Source: Manduca sexta
Lineage: Eukaryota; Arthropoda; Insecta; Lepidoptera; Sphingidae
NCBI RefSeq assembly: GCF_014839805.1
Contig: NC_051141.1
Span: forward strand, 7,324,777-7,388,776
Direction of reading: 5' to 3'
Length of the DNA stretch: 64,000 nucleotides
Shown one piece after another: positions 13,263-26,470 of this stretch; within the stretch, counting starts at the first letter, position 1, and every line of letters starts with the position of its first letter. The notes beneath the pieces were generated by a model. It ran no database searches, was not told where the DNA came from, and saw only the letters and a program-made list of their open reading frames with translations. A program made the position numbers and the translations under genes.

Positions 13263-15936
13263 GTGGTGTGTACATTTCATTAATATTAATGAAAGGAAAT
13301 AACAAAAAACTGGAAATTGTTCATAAAATAATACAATAGTTTAAATAGTAAAGTTATCTAGCGTTTGCTTATTGTTTATATAATATAATGTCAAGGTTCA
13401 AACACTTCTAAGCTAAATACCTGCGCAAAGTACGTACTCCTAGACCACGAAATATTCTGCGGTTTCGCTTTAAATGTCCTTCATTTACCGTCAGAAATAA
13501 ACGCGTGTTAAAAGAAAGAGTTTGATGCAAAAATTGACAAAGGAATTTATCGATAGTAATATAGGTAGTAATTAGTTTTTTGTACCATTACTTATAGACA
13601 AACAACCGCCTACGTGATCGATCAAATGTTTCCAGGAACAAGACGGTTGGTCGGGCGACCTTCGATTCGAAGATAGGCCGAGATCGCCGTCGGTTCCAGA
13701 GCATGCTTTCTGGCGCAATGGCCGGCACCGGTGTCGACAGATCCGGAAGAATTTACGTTTAACCTTCAAAGAAAAAAGTTTGCGCAGCGAATTCTGTGCA
13801 CAGTTTTGTAACAAAATTATTCGTGTTGAACAAAAACATAAGCTTGCACTGTCGTCTAGGTTTTCCTTCGCAGACTTGTGGTCGCCAGGCCGGCATACGC
13901 CAAATTATACAATAACACAGAACTTTAATGTTGCCCACGTTGCAATTTATTGCACTTAATACTAACTGGTTTGATAAATTTGTTTTAATAGGCCGCTTAA
14001 ATATTCTAAAGTTGTTCTACGTGTTAAATAGACACGTTTTTTACGTTTTTAGCGCTGCGCTTACAAAATATGATTTAATTATATTTTTAATCAAATTATT
14101 CGTGACACGATACTGACGGGTTAACTGTTAGTCTATAGTGTAATATAATGTACTAAGCTAAGGCCACGATTGAGGTGCAAAGCTGTGAACCTACGCGTGT
14201 TAATCATTTGCTTCATACACTTGACCTACGGTAAAGGCGTCGGCGCGCTGTATCGTGGTAATTGCTCCTTTTGTGAAGCCAGAGGCTGCGCTAGAACAGT
14301 TTTAATCGGCCTACGTGTACCGCAAATAGTTTAACGCTAATAATATTGGAATGTTACATTTTATTCAACATTGAATCAAAGGTGAATTAACAAGCTTATC
14401 TATTATACCTATATAGTTGTAACAGATCAATACCTAGGCTTCCGTTTGTAATTATAACAAAGACGTATTAACTCTAAGAAATTAAAGAGGAATATGGCTC
14501 TCAGAATAGCTAAAGCAATAACAATAATGTAATATATTATTTAACGTTATAATATTTAGATATGGTTTTTATATGTTTTTCAATACCGCTACGGAAAAAA
14601 CAATAGATTAAGAAATATAATACCTACCATAATAACGAATTCTAGAATCAAATGTAAATTGACCAAGCATTTTATTTTTATACACACTTTTGATTAGTAT
14701 TATTTTTTGGTTCAATACGTATGTTTAGGATTAATTGTTATTGTTAGTGTTTGTATTGTCTAAGATACGTACCTAATGAAGGAATCGCCTCATTAATTGA
14801 ACGTATAAAAACATTTGAATTACAGGCTGGCAGGCATTATAATTAACAGTGATAATCTTCATTCAAGACCAATTACTTAGGATATAAAATATTTAATTAA
14901 AAGTGTTGTATAAGATGAGATTTGTCTATATTGAGTTAAAATAAAAGTGTCAATAATATAAGCCCTGAGTAATTTTAATACTGATTTTGAATTGAGTTTA
15001 CGTTAATAAACAAAGAAGATTCTAACATATGTTTGATCAAGTATGAATAAATATACATAAAGAGGTATTAGAAAAACTTTTATACCAAAATCACTGGCAG
15101 ACATTTTATTTATCTCTCTATGATTTCCAACATTGATCAAACGTGCGCGACTAAATTATATTTAATTCTAAAGGTGAAATAGTTTTGTGCTCGATAAAGT
15201 AACTCAAACGTGAAATGATATAATTTGTACCTCTGTTATATTCCAACTATTCTGCATCGACCCATTTGCACTGCTTAATGTCAGGGTGAGAGATAGGGTG
15301 ATAAACACAAAGAATAAAATAAGGTATAGTAATATTATAATGATAAACTAAGGCCCGTATCAATGACTGTAACTCAGTATCGCTCTGAAGTGCGAAATCA
15401 GCTGAGACGCTATCAAATAATGTCAGCATCTTAAGGTCGTTACTATTTAAGAAATAGATCTTAACAGCATCTGAAATAATGTCTTGAGTCACAATATATG
15501 ACGACTTCTAACAGCTGGGCTTTATTATTCAATCACACCGACTCAGTTGTAAACTAACTCTTAAATACTAGCTTTGTTTATTAAATATTTCAATAACTTT
15601 AATGTCGACTTGAGATTTTACCCAAGAGTGCGATTCATTTAAATTAATTTATTAAATAAATGCGAGAGGCTGGTGTGAATTTTTTTTAAAGGAGGTAAGT
15701 ATAAATGCTAGGCGTAGACTTCCTATGGTAAATAATTATGATAAAGTGGAAGAGAGGTAAAGTGAACGAGTGGTCAATAGTTATCTCTTAGTATACGAGT
15801 ATATAAAAGATTAAAAAACAGACGCGTTTTGGCCGAATTCTCTTATCACTTTGGAGTGATCATATTATTATCATATTTTAAATAATTACTAATAAGTATT
15901 TTTTTTAAAATTACTCTGAAACCATGTTATAGCGTT
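13263..15936. other. Non-coding stretch with two GC-richer patches
   Basis: Mostly AT-rich. Patches at about 13590-13760 and 14160-14340 have higher GC and CpG content. They could be regulatory sequence or untranslated exons, but I found no reading frame with recognisable protein features. The minus-strand frame at 13572-13814 reads as an unremarkable basic peptide. Confidence 0.4.
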
Positions 15937-16263
15937 ATAATAATATTATCAGCCTTGTATTATGTACTGTCCGACTGTTGGGCTCGGGCTTCCTCTACTA
16001 CAGAGAGGGATTAGGCCTTAGTCCACCTCGCTGGCCTAGTGCGGATTAGTAGACTCCACACGCCCTCGCAATTCCTATAGAGAACTTCTCAGGTAGGTAT
16101 GTAGGTTTCCTCACGGTTTTCCTTCACCGTTAAAGCAAGCGATTATAATTTACAAAATATATACACATAACTTTTGAAAAGTCAGAGGTGTGTGCCCTTT
16201 TTATTTGTACCTGCGGACATTCGTCTCGGCAGTCCGTTTCACAACCAACTAGGCTATCGCCGC
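15937..16263 (-). repeat. tRNA-derived SINE (family A), minus strand
   Basis: Full-length layout on the minus strand: head 'agcctagttg' (here ending at 16263), box-B region decayed to 'caggtacaaataa', the 'gtgaggaaacctac' block, 'ctaatccgcactaggccag', 'ggactaaggcctaatccctc', and a degraded (ATT)n tail at 15937-15950. Divergence is moderate, and I see no convincing target-site duplication. Confidence 0.85.
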
Positions 16264-16425
16264 TCAACGACGTGAGTTAAAATAAAATTATAATGTAACA
16301 TAAATTAGTTTTCATAGCCGTTTAAAAAAAGCACATGCACGAACACGGCTTGCACACTAAGCCATACCTAAATACGTACTACTACATTTTTTATGTTGCA
16401 TATTACAACGAGTATTTATAACTAG

Positions 16426-17244
16426 CTTCCGCCCGCAGCTTCGCCCGCGTGGATTTCGGACTTCAAAAATGGAGGAGGTGCTCAATTTATCGGGATGATT
16501 TTTTAATGTATGGCGGTATGCACTATGCAGGTGATCCGATTGTCCGGTCAGGGTCTGATGATGGGATCCTGGTGAAATCGAAGGAAGCATAGAGCATGAT
16601 TCAGTATTCACGCGTGAAGGCTTATTATTAGCGTATTACATGTATAACTTTGGTGCTTCTATACCGATTTCTATGATTCTTTTTTATGGAATATTTAATA
16701 ATGTTAACTTTTTTAATTAGGGATGACTGAAAGTGTTATAAACGTAAGAGTAGACAAATATAATGAGAAAGCTTCGAACTGCTAAGCTATCGGGACTTAC
16801 ACGTGTTATTGTGAGTCAACCATAAAAGATAGACATATGCTGTCGTGGGATATTTTTTACATAATTTTAAGGAGAACATTTCCGTCATACATGATTTCTG
16901 CTTTAACTATTAAGGTTGCACACGCGACGGAAGCTTAAAAAATGGAGTAACTTCTCCCGTTTTCCCAACATTTCCCTTCACTGCTCTGCTCCTATTAATT
17001 CTAGCGTGATGAAAAGTATACTATAACCAGCACAGGAGTATGAAAAATATTTGTACCAAGTTTCGTTAAAATCCGTCGAGCAGTTTTTGTTTCTATAACG
17101 GTTATACAGACAGACAGACAGACAAAAATTTTACTAATTACATTTTTGGCATCAGTATCGATCCCTAATCACCCCTGATAGTTATTTTGGAAATATATTT
17201 CATGTACAGAATTGTCCTTTCTACAGATTTATTATAAGTATAGA
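16426..17244 (+). repeat. Composite of family L interspersed repeat
   Basis: Head 'ctagcttccgcccgcagc' followed by 'ttcgcccgcgtgg'. From about 16455 a second repeat type starts ('ttcaaaaatggaggaggtgc'), and later blocks of family L return: 'cgttaaaatccgtcgagcag', a (CAGA)n run near 17105-17123, and a tail ending 'tataagtatagat'. Either one repeat is inserted in the other or this is a chimeric copy. No coding capacity is visible. Confidence 0.6.
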
Positions 17245-20239
17245 TTTACAAACACTTATTTGGATAAATATTCTATAAGTTTTAACTAAATGTCATATCC
17301 ATGTTTAATTTATCTACTTGGCGGCCTAATATTTCATTAGTGATTAATATCTAGATCATTGCAATACTAGCTTGAAAAGGAAGTGAGATTTTTGATAAGC
17401 CACCGATATTAAACAATTGAATTATAATTTTTGTGTAACAGCCGTGTTATGATGGAATTTAATTTAGGAAGTGAATTTGCACAAAATGATTCTTAATACA
17501 GCTCCGTACATTGTGTTCTTATCTTACGTCATACATACACAGATTCAATGTTACAGACCCACTTGTGTTATAGTCGAATCAAAAGTGTGATCGATGTGAT
17601 TCGGTGGTTGATAATCTACAAAATGGTATTCACTAAGAATCTTACAGGAAAGATTTTAATCATTATTTGCTTTTTCACGTAAATCATCAGTCAATGAGAT
17701 CGGCTAGCCTTTATTTAGCCTATACAGTCACTATTTCCATATTATTGTTCTTACAATGATGATCATTTTTTGTTCGTACTAAGCCTATGTTTTCATTCCA
17801 ATATTAATCTACCCTTATATTGCCCGACCGTGACGCTATCTTGGCGTGTTGAAACATCAATCTATGATAACGTATGCTTTTATTTCTTTAGTTTTAGGTC
17901 TTAGAAACGATGTCCGAAGATGCATTTCTAAAGTCAAATAAAAATGATTCAAGAACTGAAAGACTGTGGACATATCTACAAGGAATATGTAGCTTTTATC
18001 TATTGCGTCTCATTCAACATATATAAGATAGTTGATGTTTTAATGTAATATATGAATATTTGAGCATGTCATACTTCGTGACAACTAGTTTTGAATTGTT
18101 TTTTTTTACTTTTTTGACAACACTATTACCATTGCGCTGTACAAGCATTATAAATTACCGCCATAACGCGTTGGAGATCATTATACAATAGTTGCGAGAA
18201 AACCTTTTTGGCTAATGTATTCTTAAATTTCGTGTAATGCTGATTTTATTTACTAAAGTATTTGTCAGCTAAATAGCTCATGTGAATATGTGTTTAGGAA
18301 GAAAATCATTCTATCAAGCGTTGGACACAGTAGCATGCAGAGTACCAACAAAACCATCATGAAATCCGTTGTAGGAATTTGTTAGGACTCCTACTGGATA
18401 ATGTAAAACACTGCTGTCTGTAACGCATTGAGGAAATATAATTTATTTGAATAAAAAGTTTTTGTATGTGTACGAAAAACATAAATTTTGAGTTATTTTG
18501 TGGTTTTATTAAAGATGCGATATTGTGCTGTTGATTATCATGAAAACATTATAGATACTGCAAAACTAATATTATATTTGACATCTGAAGTATGTTTAAT
18601 ATATTGCTTATTAATAATTTTAAATCGTAGTAGACATCCTGCATTAATACAAAGTAGTAGTCCTCCATTTGCCGAAATGCGACCGTCGAATTTAATATAT
18701 TCGTAAAACGTGCATGTGCAAAAAATGTTATTTTTCTGCACTAAATCTTTATGACGTTTAACTACGATGTTTGTGATATGACGATGATGATGATAAGTTG
18801 CTTCAATTACATACGTTTAAAATCTTCTGTATGAAAACACATTAAAAGAGTCCATATGTGATCACACCATATCTCCTCATATCACAGTTAATGCCCGGTT
18901 CCCAGTTTTTTTCAAATATTGTCACGGAACCTGCAAACATAATAACGATCATAATGTTTCTTAACCTATGACATAATCTAAGAATTCACGGTGCAAGGAA
19001 AACCCGATGTTGCTAAGCTCTATGCAAATATATAAGTTACAAGCAAAATAATGTCCTTGTGTGTATGGATTTACTTTAGCGTTATGCTCATAAAATAGAA
19101 ACCTCGCCTGATTTTTTTTAGTTTGGCAGTTGTTTTTGTACCTACTCTTCCGAATTAAAATAAGGCCTGTGTGAACTGTTGAAAGAAAGCCTAATATATT
19201 AAATTATAATAGTTCTTTGCAAACTCAGTTAAAGTAGAGCCTATAACACATACCATTATCTGTTCCATCTCTTTCTTGCATCAAAATATATATAAATTTG
19301 TAAAATTAAAATTAACGATATGTTCTTGAAAATTCGCCATTATGTATTATGTATTTTAAAAAAATACTACGAACCCGTCAGGTCGTTTTGTCCCACCGAT
19401 TTAATTATTCTTTTATGGATTGTATAGACGCCCTAATTTGTCATCACCCTTTGGAATACACTTTACACTCACCCTCCCTTTTCAAGTTGTACTCAAACGC
19501 GATTCTCTCCTATCCATTCCTTTTGTTTTCATAGCACTTTCTCTGTATATCCGATTCTATTGAAGCATGCGGTTTGTTTTGATCTAAGAACGCGGGTTGC
19601 CTAGTACCATATTAAAGGAATTGTAGCAAGCACCTTTTGTACTAAGTACTAACCTACATTAAGTTTAATATTAGCTGACACAATAAGGTGATTTATCAAA
19701 TACTCGCTACATAAATAATAACAGAACTTTACTAGGTAAATATTATTTATGAAACTTGTAAAACGGACCCTTTGTAGTAATTATACTTAAACAATGTTAA
19801 CGGACGCTAGATTGCGTACGGCAATTTTAAAGTCATTATTATTTTCCATTGAGGATAGACATAAGACTTGAGCGTAAATCAGTCAAACATGTTATAATTG
19901 TTATATAAACTCATGAGTTATTTGTATGATTTGTGGTTTCTGTGAAGGAGTTCGCTGTGGATGGCAATCGTGGGTATCTTATGTTGTAGTTAATAAAAGG
20001 TTTTATCTTTACTTAGTACTAAAGCTGTGCTACTAGGCTTCTAGGTTCAATTGTCACTGTAATTAGCTGCTAGTAATAATATTTAGTTTCTTGAATACCT
20101 TGATCTCAAAATGGATTTTAGACGAGTCATTGGTACTTTAAACTTAAAATAGGGACATGTACGTTCTACATGCTTCGATTGAAAACTGAAAATTAATCAA
20201 TTTTTAAATTGCAAATTTGTTTTTGTATAAGATATCGTG
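17245..20239. other. Long non-coding stretch, nothing recognised
   Basis: AT-rich sequence of about 3 kb without a supported gene or structured repeat. Small open frames are at the level expected by chance. Confidence 0.5.
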
Positions 20240-20395
20240 TTGGATAGTCACCATTATTGCCATATACATCACTTTCTATCACCATGGTGACCATCTCTCG
20301 TCAGGCAACATTCTATCTGGCCGCCTCTCCACTTACCGCCAGGTGCATTTGGTTCACTTTGCGCTGCGCCTATAAAATTAAAATTCTTTCCTCTG
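20240..20395 (+). repeat. Interspersed repeat, family C
   Basis: Contains 'ggtgaccatctctcgtcagg', 'acattctatctgg' and 'ctccacttaccgccaggtgc'. These blocks recur in the same order at 28215-28300 (minus), 47985-48115 (plus) and 63610-63735 (minus). Likely the 3' part of a retroelement; class unknown. Confidence 0.55.
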
Positions 20396-20444
20396 AAAAA
20401 ATATGGCACATAAACCCCTTTACAAAGGGCAAACAACGCAGTCT

Positions 20445-20936
20445 ACTAGTTTTTGCTCGGAGCTTTGCCCGCGTGAAATAGTGTTTCTGGATAAAAGTTT
20501 CTTTATATTTGTTCTAGTATATGGATAGTTCGGGCCTCGAACTATCGCCATTCCGAATTTTATCGATATCCGTTGAATAGTTTTTGAGTTAATCTCGATC
20601 GTACAGGCAGACAGATGTGTCGGCGGGCTTTGTTATAAGCATATTTTTAGAAATTTTTAAGAGGAACAATTCCGTTATATATGATTATTGCGTAACTTTA
20701 ACAGTTTACGCAGCGCAAGCAAATGCAGCTCTCAAAAAGAAAAAAAAATGTTTTGCAATATTATTCATTGATGCTCAGCTCTTATAGTTTACATCGTAAT
20801 ATTGTATAGCCCATAGCCTTCCTCGATAAATGTGCTATCCAACACTAAAATATTTCTTCAATTCGAACCAGTAGTTCCTGAAATAAACGCATTTGAACAA
20901 ACTCTTTAGCTTTATGTAATAGTATAGATAGATTAT
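20445..20936 (+). repeat. Family L interspersed element
   Basis: Head 'ctagtttttgctcggagctt' plus 'tgcccgcgtg', then 'cgaattttatcgatatccg', 'caggcagacagatgtg', 'atgattattgcgtaac', 'cccatagccttcctcgataa', 'gctatccaacactaaaa' and the tail 'aatagtatagat'. It has the same block order as 12145-12620 and 33472-34988. Confidence 0.7.
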
Positions 20937-21443
20937 GCCGGAAAATATTTTTACGCGATAGAAGCTGCGAGCTAAATGTAGGTATTACTTAATATAATAC
21001 ACAGACGAAACACTCGCGAGACACAAATATAGTAATCCTTGATTTAGTTTACATACAACGTTTATCCTATTCCCACAGGCTGGGTTACAATACTGGGTAC
21101 GCTAGTAATAAATATCAAAACAAAACGCACTGTTTTACATCTCGTGGGTTGTAACATTAGTAATAACACGTTTCCAACCCGACATTACATCGGAATGATC
21201 GATGTGTCACCAAACGCAGAACTGCACTTAGAATCAAACCCATGTCACGATATGTTACGGGTACACTATTAGGATCATCTATATATATGGGTACGCTTTT
21301 CGATTATTTACACGTAAGTTTTGTTTAGTACATGATGCAGTTGTATAATTGATTTCAATAGATTAGAATTAAATGGTTGATTAAGATTGATAAACGCTGA
21401 TCAAAAGTTATAATCAAATTAATTGTTGGTTATACATTCACCG
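20937..21443. other. Non-coding stretch, nothing recognised
   Basis: No supported feature. Confidence 0.4.
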
Positions 21444-22357
21444 GCGGCGATAGCCTAGTTGGGTGTGGAACAGACTGCCAAGACGAATGTCCGCAGGTTC
21501 AAATCCCAAGGGCACACACCTCTGACTTTTCTAAAAAATCATGTGTGTTTTCTTTTTGCATTTATCGTTCGCTTTAACGGTGAAGGAAAACATCGTGAGG
21601 AAACTTTTTTTTTTTTTTTTTGGTTTCGCGGAGAAAGTCTCTTATTACTACCGCCCAGCCTTCGTGGGGGGTGACTGAGCGGTTATGCTGGGGTAACCGT
21701 GCCTTACGGCCCGGCGTTGAGCCGCTCGGATTTGATGACGACCTTCGGGTGGCCGCCGGGCCGAGTCCCTATGTACAACTAACCTACGCACGGCCTACCA
21801 GCTAAAACTCCGCGGTGGCCCTCTTCGGCGCATTAGGAACGGCTGCGGGCTTCCTCTGACGGAGTTGTCTAAGTCTTCGTCCCCAGCCGCCCCTGCGCGG
21901 TGCCGCCTTGCGGCCCGTCTCCTATGGGTGGGGGGCTCAGAAGCCCCCGCGCACCGAAGGACGCCCTCGGCGTCTACGGCAGCATGAGGCCAACTACACA
22001 CTGCCGTCCATCCCGGGGGTAACCACAATGTGCTAAGCATACACAACCTATACCAGCGGCAGACAGCCCCCTGCTAACCGGCGGCGACCCCCCGATGGCC
22101 CCTATTAGTCGCCTTTTACGACAGGCAGGGGATACCGTGGTGGAATTCTCCAAACGCCCCCAGTCCACAGGGCGGATCGTGAGGAAACCTGCACATCTGA
22201 GAAGTTTTCTATAGGAATTCGAAAGTGTGTGAAGTCTACCAATCCGCACTAGGTCAGCGTGGTGGACTAAGGCCCAATCCCTCTCAGTAGTAGAGGAGGC
22301 CCGTGCTCAGCAGTGGGCAAGTATATAATTCAGGGCTGATATTATTATTATTATTAT
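21444..22357 (+). repeat. tRNA-derived SINE (family A) split by a later insertion
   Basis: The left part (21444-21604) has box A 'tagcctagttgg' and box B 'ggttcaaatcc', both close to the RNA polymerase III promoter consensus. The right part (22176-22357) completes the element with 'ctaccaatccgcactagg', 'cgtgctcagcagtgggcaa' and an (ATT)n tail at 22341-22357. The two halves are separated by a 571-bp GC-rich insertion. The host SINE appears flanked by a short direct repeat 'ttcaccgg'. Confidence 0.9.
21605..22175 (-). mobile_element. GC-rich non-LTR retroposon inserted in a SINE
   Basis: The 571-bp insertion interrupts the SINE and is bounded by a perfect 13-bp direct repeat 'atcgtgaggaaac' at 21592-21604 and 22176-22188. 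It starts with T17 (21605-21621), the complement of a poly(A) tail, so the element lies on the minus strand and moved through an RNA. GC content is far above the surroundings. Near its 5' end it carries 'ggtatcccctgcctgtcgta', a motif I associate from memory with leaders of R1/jockey-like insect LINEs. No long reading frame is present. Likely a non-autonomous or internally deleted copy; the family is not identified. Confidence 0.8.
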
Positions 22358-23464
22358 ACCTTCACCGGGTCATCTAGTTTCGTATATAAGTTGTTGATTA
22401 GTTCCATGCTAGGTACTGATTTATAAATGATAGTTTGATGTATCTTAGAAGTAAAAACATACACAGCTACAAGAATTTATACAAAATTTGTAACCCAAAC
22501 GCAATATGATGATTAACATATTATTGGGGGATTTTTATTATGTAAAAAGAGTGTGAAGTTAGTAAAACACAGAGAATTAAATACAATGTCAATTATAATG
22601 ACAAATTTAAAATTGTTGACCATCTTATTTAAAAATGATATTCTTTCGCAATGCATATACCCAAATTAATATTTTTACGTTCAACAAGTATTTATAATGT
22701 ATGTTATTATATTTAAGTAATATTTTATTACTCTTTTCAATTACGTGTTTAGCCATGAACTAAAATTTAAAAACTATTACGTCGATATTCATATCTGTCG
22801 TCGACTAAAATATTATTAAGATTTGTAAAAAAATTAATAATTTATATTTTTATGTGCTTTTAAGTACGTGTGTGTGCGTAGGTTTTAAAGGTCATGTAAC
22901 ACACATACGTAACATGTGAATTAATTGAATTATAATTTTCGTAACAGGTTCCTTGGTTTTGATGGATAATTACAAACATTTACTTTGTAGGAATTATTGT
23001 TGTGCAATACTCAGTACAAAATTGAAAACTCCTTCGTGAATTAAAGCGCAGCGTTAGACAACTCGCTGGAACTACGCTGCGCTTAGATAGCAGCATTGAC
23101 AGAGCCCCGAAGTCATCAGTAGTACATGAGCATATCTTTAGTCAGCTGTCTCCAACGAATATGCGTACTATAGAACAGAATCTGTCTGTCCGTGATATTA
23201 TGTATGCTCTTCGAATTTCGCCCTGCCTGGCTACTGTTCAATACATATTATCTTGAAATTGACATGCTATTTCAATGACAAGTTTTGTGTTACTATCATT
23301 CGGACTGTGCCGTTGTGATTTGTATAAAATACTATGTACTGGCTTCAATATTTTATTATTTGAACAATTACTGTTGTTACGCAAGGATGGAATACACTTA
23401 CTGATAATTATGTCTGCCCTGAGTACCAGTGTATAGTTGAAACTATGTCATATAAATTTAAGAT
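22358..23464. other. Non-coding stretch, nothing recognised
   Basis: AT-rich; no supported gene. Confidence 0.45.
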
Positions 23465-23685
23465 TGTTTGTGGTGTGGCATTGCGTGCGCTTTACGACCA
23501 CTGCTTTGAGGTCCTGCGCCTAGAGTCTGGAATCCTAGGTCGAGCAAATGATATTGGATTTTTCTACTCAGTATCGGAGACTGGAATTTATGTCTGATAA
23601 AGATATAACCTCGCCTCGCCTCCCATAACACGGGATGGAACACCCTCGGACAAAAGTGGATGCCCAGGTTACACTTTTGCCTTCT
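23465..23685 (+). repeat. tRNA-derived SINE, family B, diverged
   Basis: Blocks 'ctttacgaccactgctttga', 'gtcctgcgcctagagtctgg', 'tttttctactcagtatcgg', 'cataacacgggatggaacac' and 'aaaagtggatgcccaggtt' match the order of family B (compare 13040-13262). The box-B region is degraded. Confidence 0.6.
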
Positions 23686-26309
23686 GGAATAATTATGTAT
23701 TTCCGTTTATTAGTTTTCCAAACTAGATCTAGAGGAACAAGCAAGAATACTTATATAAAAATTAGTAATTGAATATTTGCTGGTAGTGGGATATTTGTAA
23801 CCACTTGGATAGAGAGTTTCGAACTGGCGAGCAAAATAATGTTGACTGTGTAGAGATAATCGTGGTCGTCAATATTCTGCACGCTCTTCTACTTACGATT
23901 AGCCATGACTGTAAAAAATATAGTTTTAAAGAAATGGAAAGCCTTGTCGAAACATATCCAAAAAACACCAATCACAGGCTTTTTAACAACAAACGGTATT
24001 GATTCCTCTCCATTGCTTGACACGAATAAATATGCTAAATTGAGACAAGAATAATATATATGTATTTTTATGAAGTTTATTAATTATACATTTAATTATT
24101 GGAATCCGGTGATTTTGATTTTTTCAGAAGTGTATCATGTTTCACAATCAAATATTATCATTAATGACTGCGAGTCTACAGATTATGTCTTGATTTTCAC
24201 TAGGAAGTCCTAGAAGTACTGAGGTAGAGTCTAATAAAAATACCTAAAAGCGTCTTGTTCAGGAAGATTTAGTGCGGATACATAATATTATTTTATATCG
24301 TCGATGGAGTTTTAATAATGCGGAATAAAAAAATAATAATTGGATATACCAGAATACAAAACCCAGCTTTAATCAAAGCTAAGCCATAAAGATTAATTAT
24401 TGTTATTTAATTATTTTTTTGCTATTATTGGTCCAATCTACGCAGTATTAACTTACAGTGGCTTCAATTCGGGCAAGCAGTCTTTTGGGTTCTGATGTAA
24501 TTAAATATAGAACAGGATCTCAGGCGTGTGCAAGCTTCCAACTATGGTCTCCATAAAAATTCGGATACTTTTTAATTTCAATAGCCTTGCGAATCATCCT
24601 AGGTAGAAATCAATAATTTTTCGAAAGGATTTGTGGCTTCTCTCGTCGCATATAATGATTAGGGCCTACTTCTGAGTGTTCACTAACTGCAGACTTCATA
24701 GAGCGTCGGCGTTTCACGTCAGCTATACATTCTTTTACACGGATTTCAATATATATTTTTTTTATTGTGTTACAGTATATTATTACTCGATTATTAAGAC
24801 ATAAAAATATATCATTATATATTATGAAGTCGGTTAAAAATTACTTTGGCAAAGTTTAAAACAAAAGTATGAAATCAGTTAAAATGAAACACTGCTTTAT
24901 CTGATTTTTAGGCTCAGAACCTCAGACTCAGAACAATGTCTGAGTTAAGTAGACACTCAAGTAGACGATCAGTATATAAATGTTGTATTGAAATATTTAA
25001 TAAACGAAAATTAAGTTGTAATTTAAGAGCATCTTCTCAGTTCATTTGGCGTTGTTTAATAAACAAAACTCATTTGTCAAATCCGTCATATGCTGTGACT
25101 TAAGATATCAGTTGAGCTGTTGTTGATATTTGTTAATTAAATAGCCTTAAGATGCTCACTTTATTTTGACAGCATCTCAACTAATATCAGACTTTAGGTT
25201 GAACTTAAGTTGCATTTATTAATTCGGCCCTATATTTAAATTAAACTTCAAAGTATGTACTATTTCTTCAGTACGAGCATGGTAAGGAACACAACTCTAC
25301 CGAATACTATGTGGATTGGAATAGCGTTCCAAGTATTGATGACTAGAGATGACTTCAACTCATTAGTCGACACATTTATGTCGGCCTGGATGTACGCAGG
25401 CTGATTACTAGTACTACATGACACCTTTGAAACTTATTTCTATAATTATAACGATAAAATACAATGATTTATAATTAGTAAAGATAAAAATGAATGAATC
25501 GTATAGACGACAATAAGGATTTTCAAAAAGCTTAACCTTTTTAATTAAGTATATATTATTTTTATTAATATTTATGCCGAATTACATATAACTAATATAT
25601 CATACACCGAGAGAAGGAATTGCGAAATATCGTCAGAAATAGTAAACAAAGCAACTAACCGGTCAGTACATTCCGCTTTTCTCGTCTTTGCTTTGGACCC
25701 ACGCTATGTCTAAAGACCGCATGACCGCTTTGTCTGGCTTAATTCTTTCTGCCTGCATTCCCTCAGCAGTTGTAAATGATCGGTCAATTTATATTTTAAT
25801 ACGAAAAATCATGTAAGTATATATTTTTGCGACATCTACATTTAATAATAGGAAATATTCAATTATGTATACTCCCGACAAACTAAGTTATACGCCGCTT
25901 CTAGCGTCATCTACTCGGTGTAATAGACTTTACAAGGAATGACGGAATAAAAATAACATTATAGTTTAAGTGATACTTCCTAGATGGAGTTGTAGCGGAT
26001 GTGTATATAGTTTTTCACTGTTTATAGGCGAATGTTTTTAGGAAATATTTAAAAGACTTCATACGTCGTGTCTTTAAAATTGACTTTAGTAAAAAACATA
26101 TCCTTTAACGTGGCAATTTCCGATGCTGTTTGCCCCTGAAGTATTTATACAAAGTGTAATCGATCGTTAATAAACACTAAATAGTGAAAAAGGTGCAACG
26201 TCTGAGACTAGTTGGTACGTAATCTTTTATTACTGAAATATGTTTTCACGCGGCAATGGTAGAAAATGTATGCCAATATTATGTTTAGTGAAGGCATTTA
26301 TATCAATAC
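23686..26309. other. Non-coding stretch
   Basis: AT-rich. Around 25020-25235 repeated words ('cttaagat', 'gcatctcaact', 'atcagttgagct') suggest a decayed MITE-like element, but I could not define its ends. No coding sequence is supported. Confidence 0.4.
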
Positions 26310-26470
26310 TCCTGGGAGCTCGCCCGGGTGCAGCTGAAGGTGAATGACCTAGGTTTTACCTATAACAACTATGCGCAGTTGTCGGGTAGCGGGCGGCGCG
26401 GTGCATTCGGTTACCAAGGCAACGAGCCCCGATCGAGAACGGTACCGAGCCCATCTCTCATTTGCACTTC
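26310..26470. promoter_or_regulatory. GC-rich island, candidate promoter
   Basis: A ~160-bp patch rich in GC and CpG ('gggtagcgggcggcgcgg') in an AT-rich setting. It contains a near-consensus RFX X-box at 26410-26423. No reading frame of interest follows within 1 kb, so it would have to drive a transcript with a non-coding first exon, or act as an enhancer. Confidence 0.35.
26410..26423 (+). promoter_or_regulatory. RFX X-box-like site
   Basis: The sequence GTTACC-AA-GGCAAC fits the X-box layout (GYNRCC, 0-3 bases, RGNAAC), the binding site of RFX transcription factors that control ciliary genes in animals. This is a motif match only. Confidence 0.4.

Noticed and set aside
13572..13814. 80-codon minus-strand frame in a GC-richer patch
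   Set aside because: Basic and cysteine-containing but with no known motif, splice signals or repeats of coding character. Kept only as a GC-rich patch.
21444..21500. A tRNA gene suggested by box A and box B
   Set aside because: The boxes belong to a SINE with many copies, an (ATT)n tail and target duplications. No cloverleaf beyond the promoter-like head.
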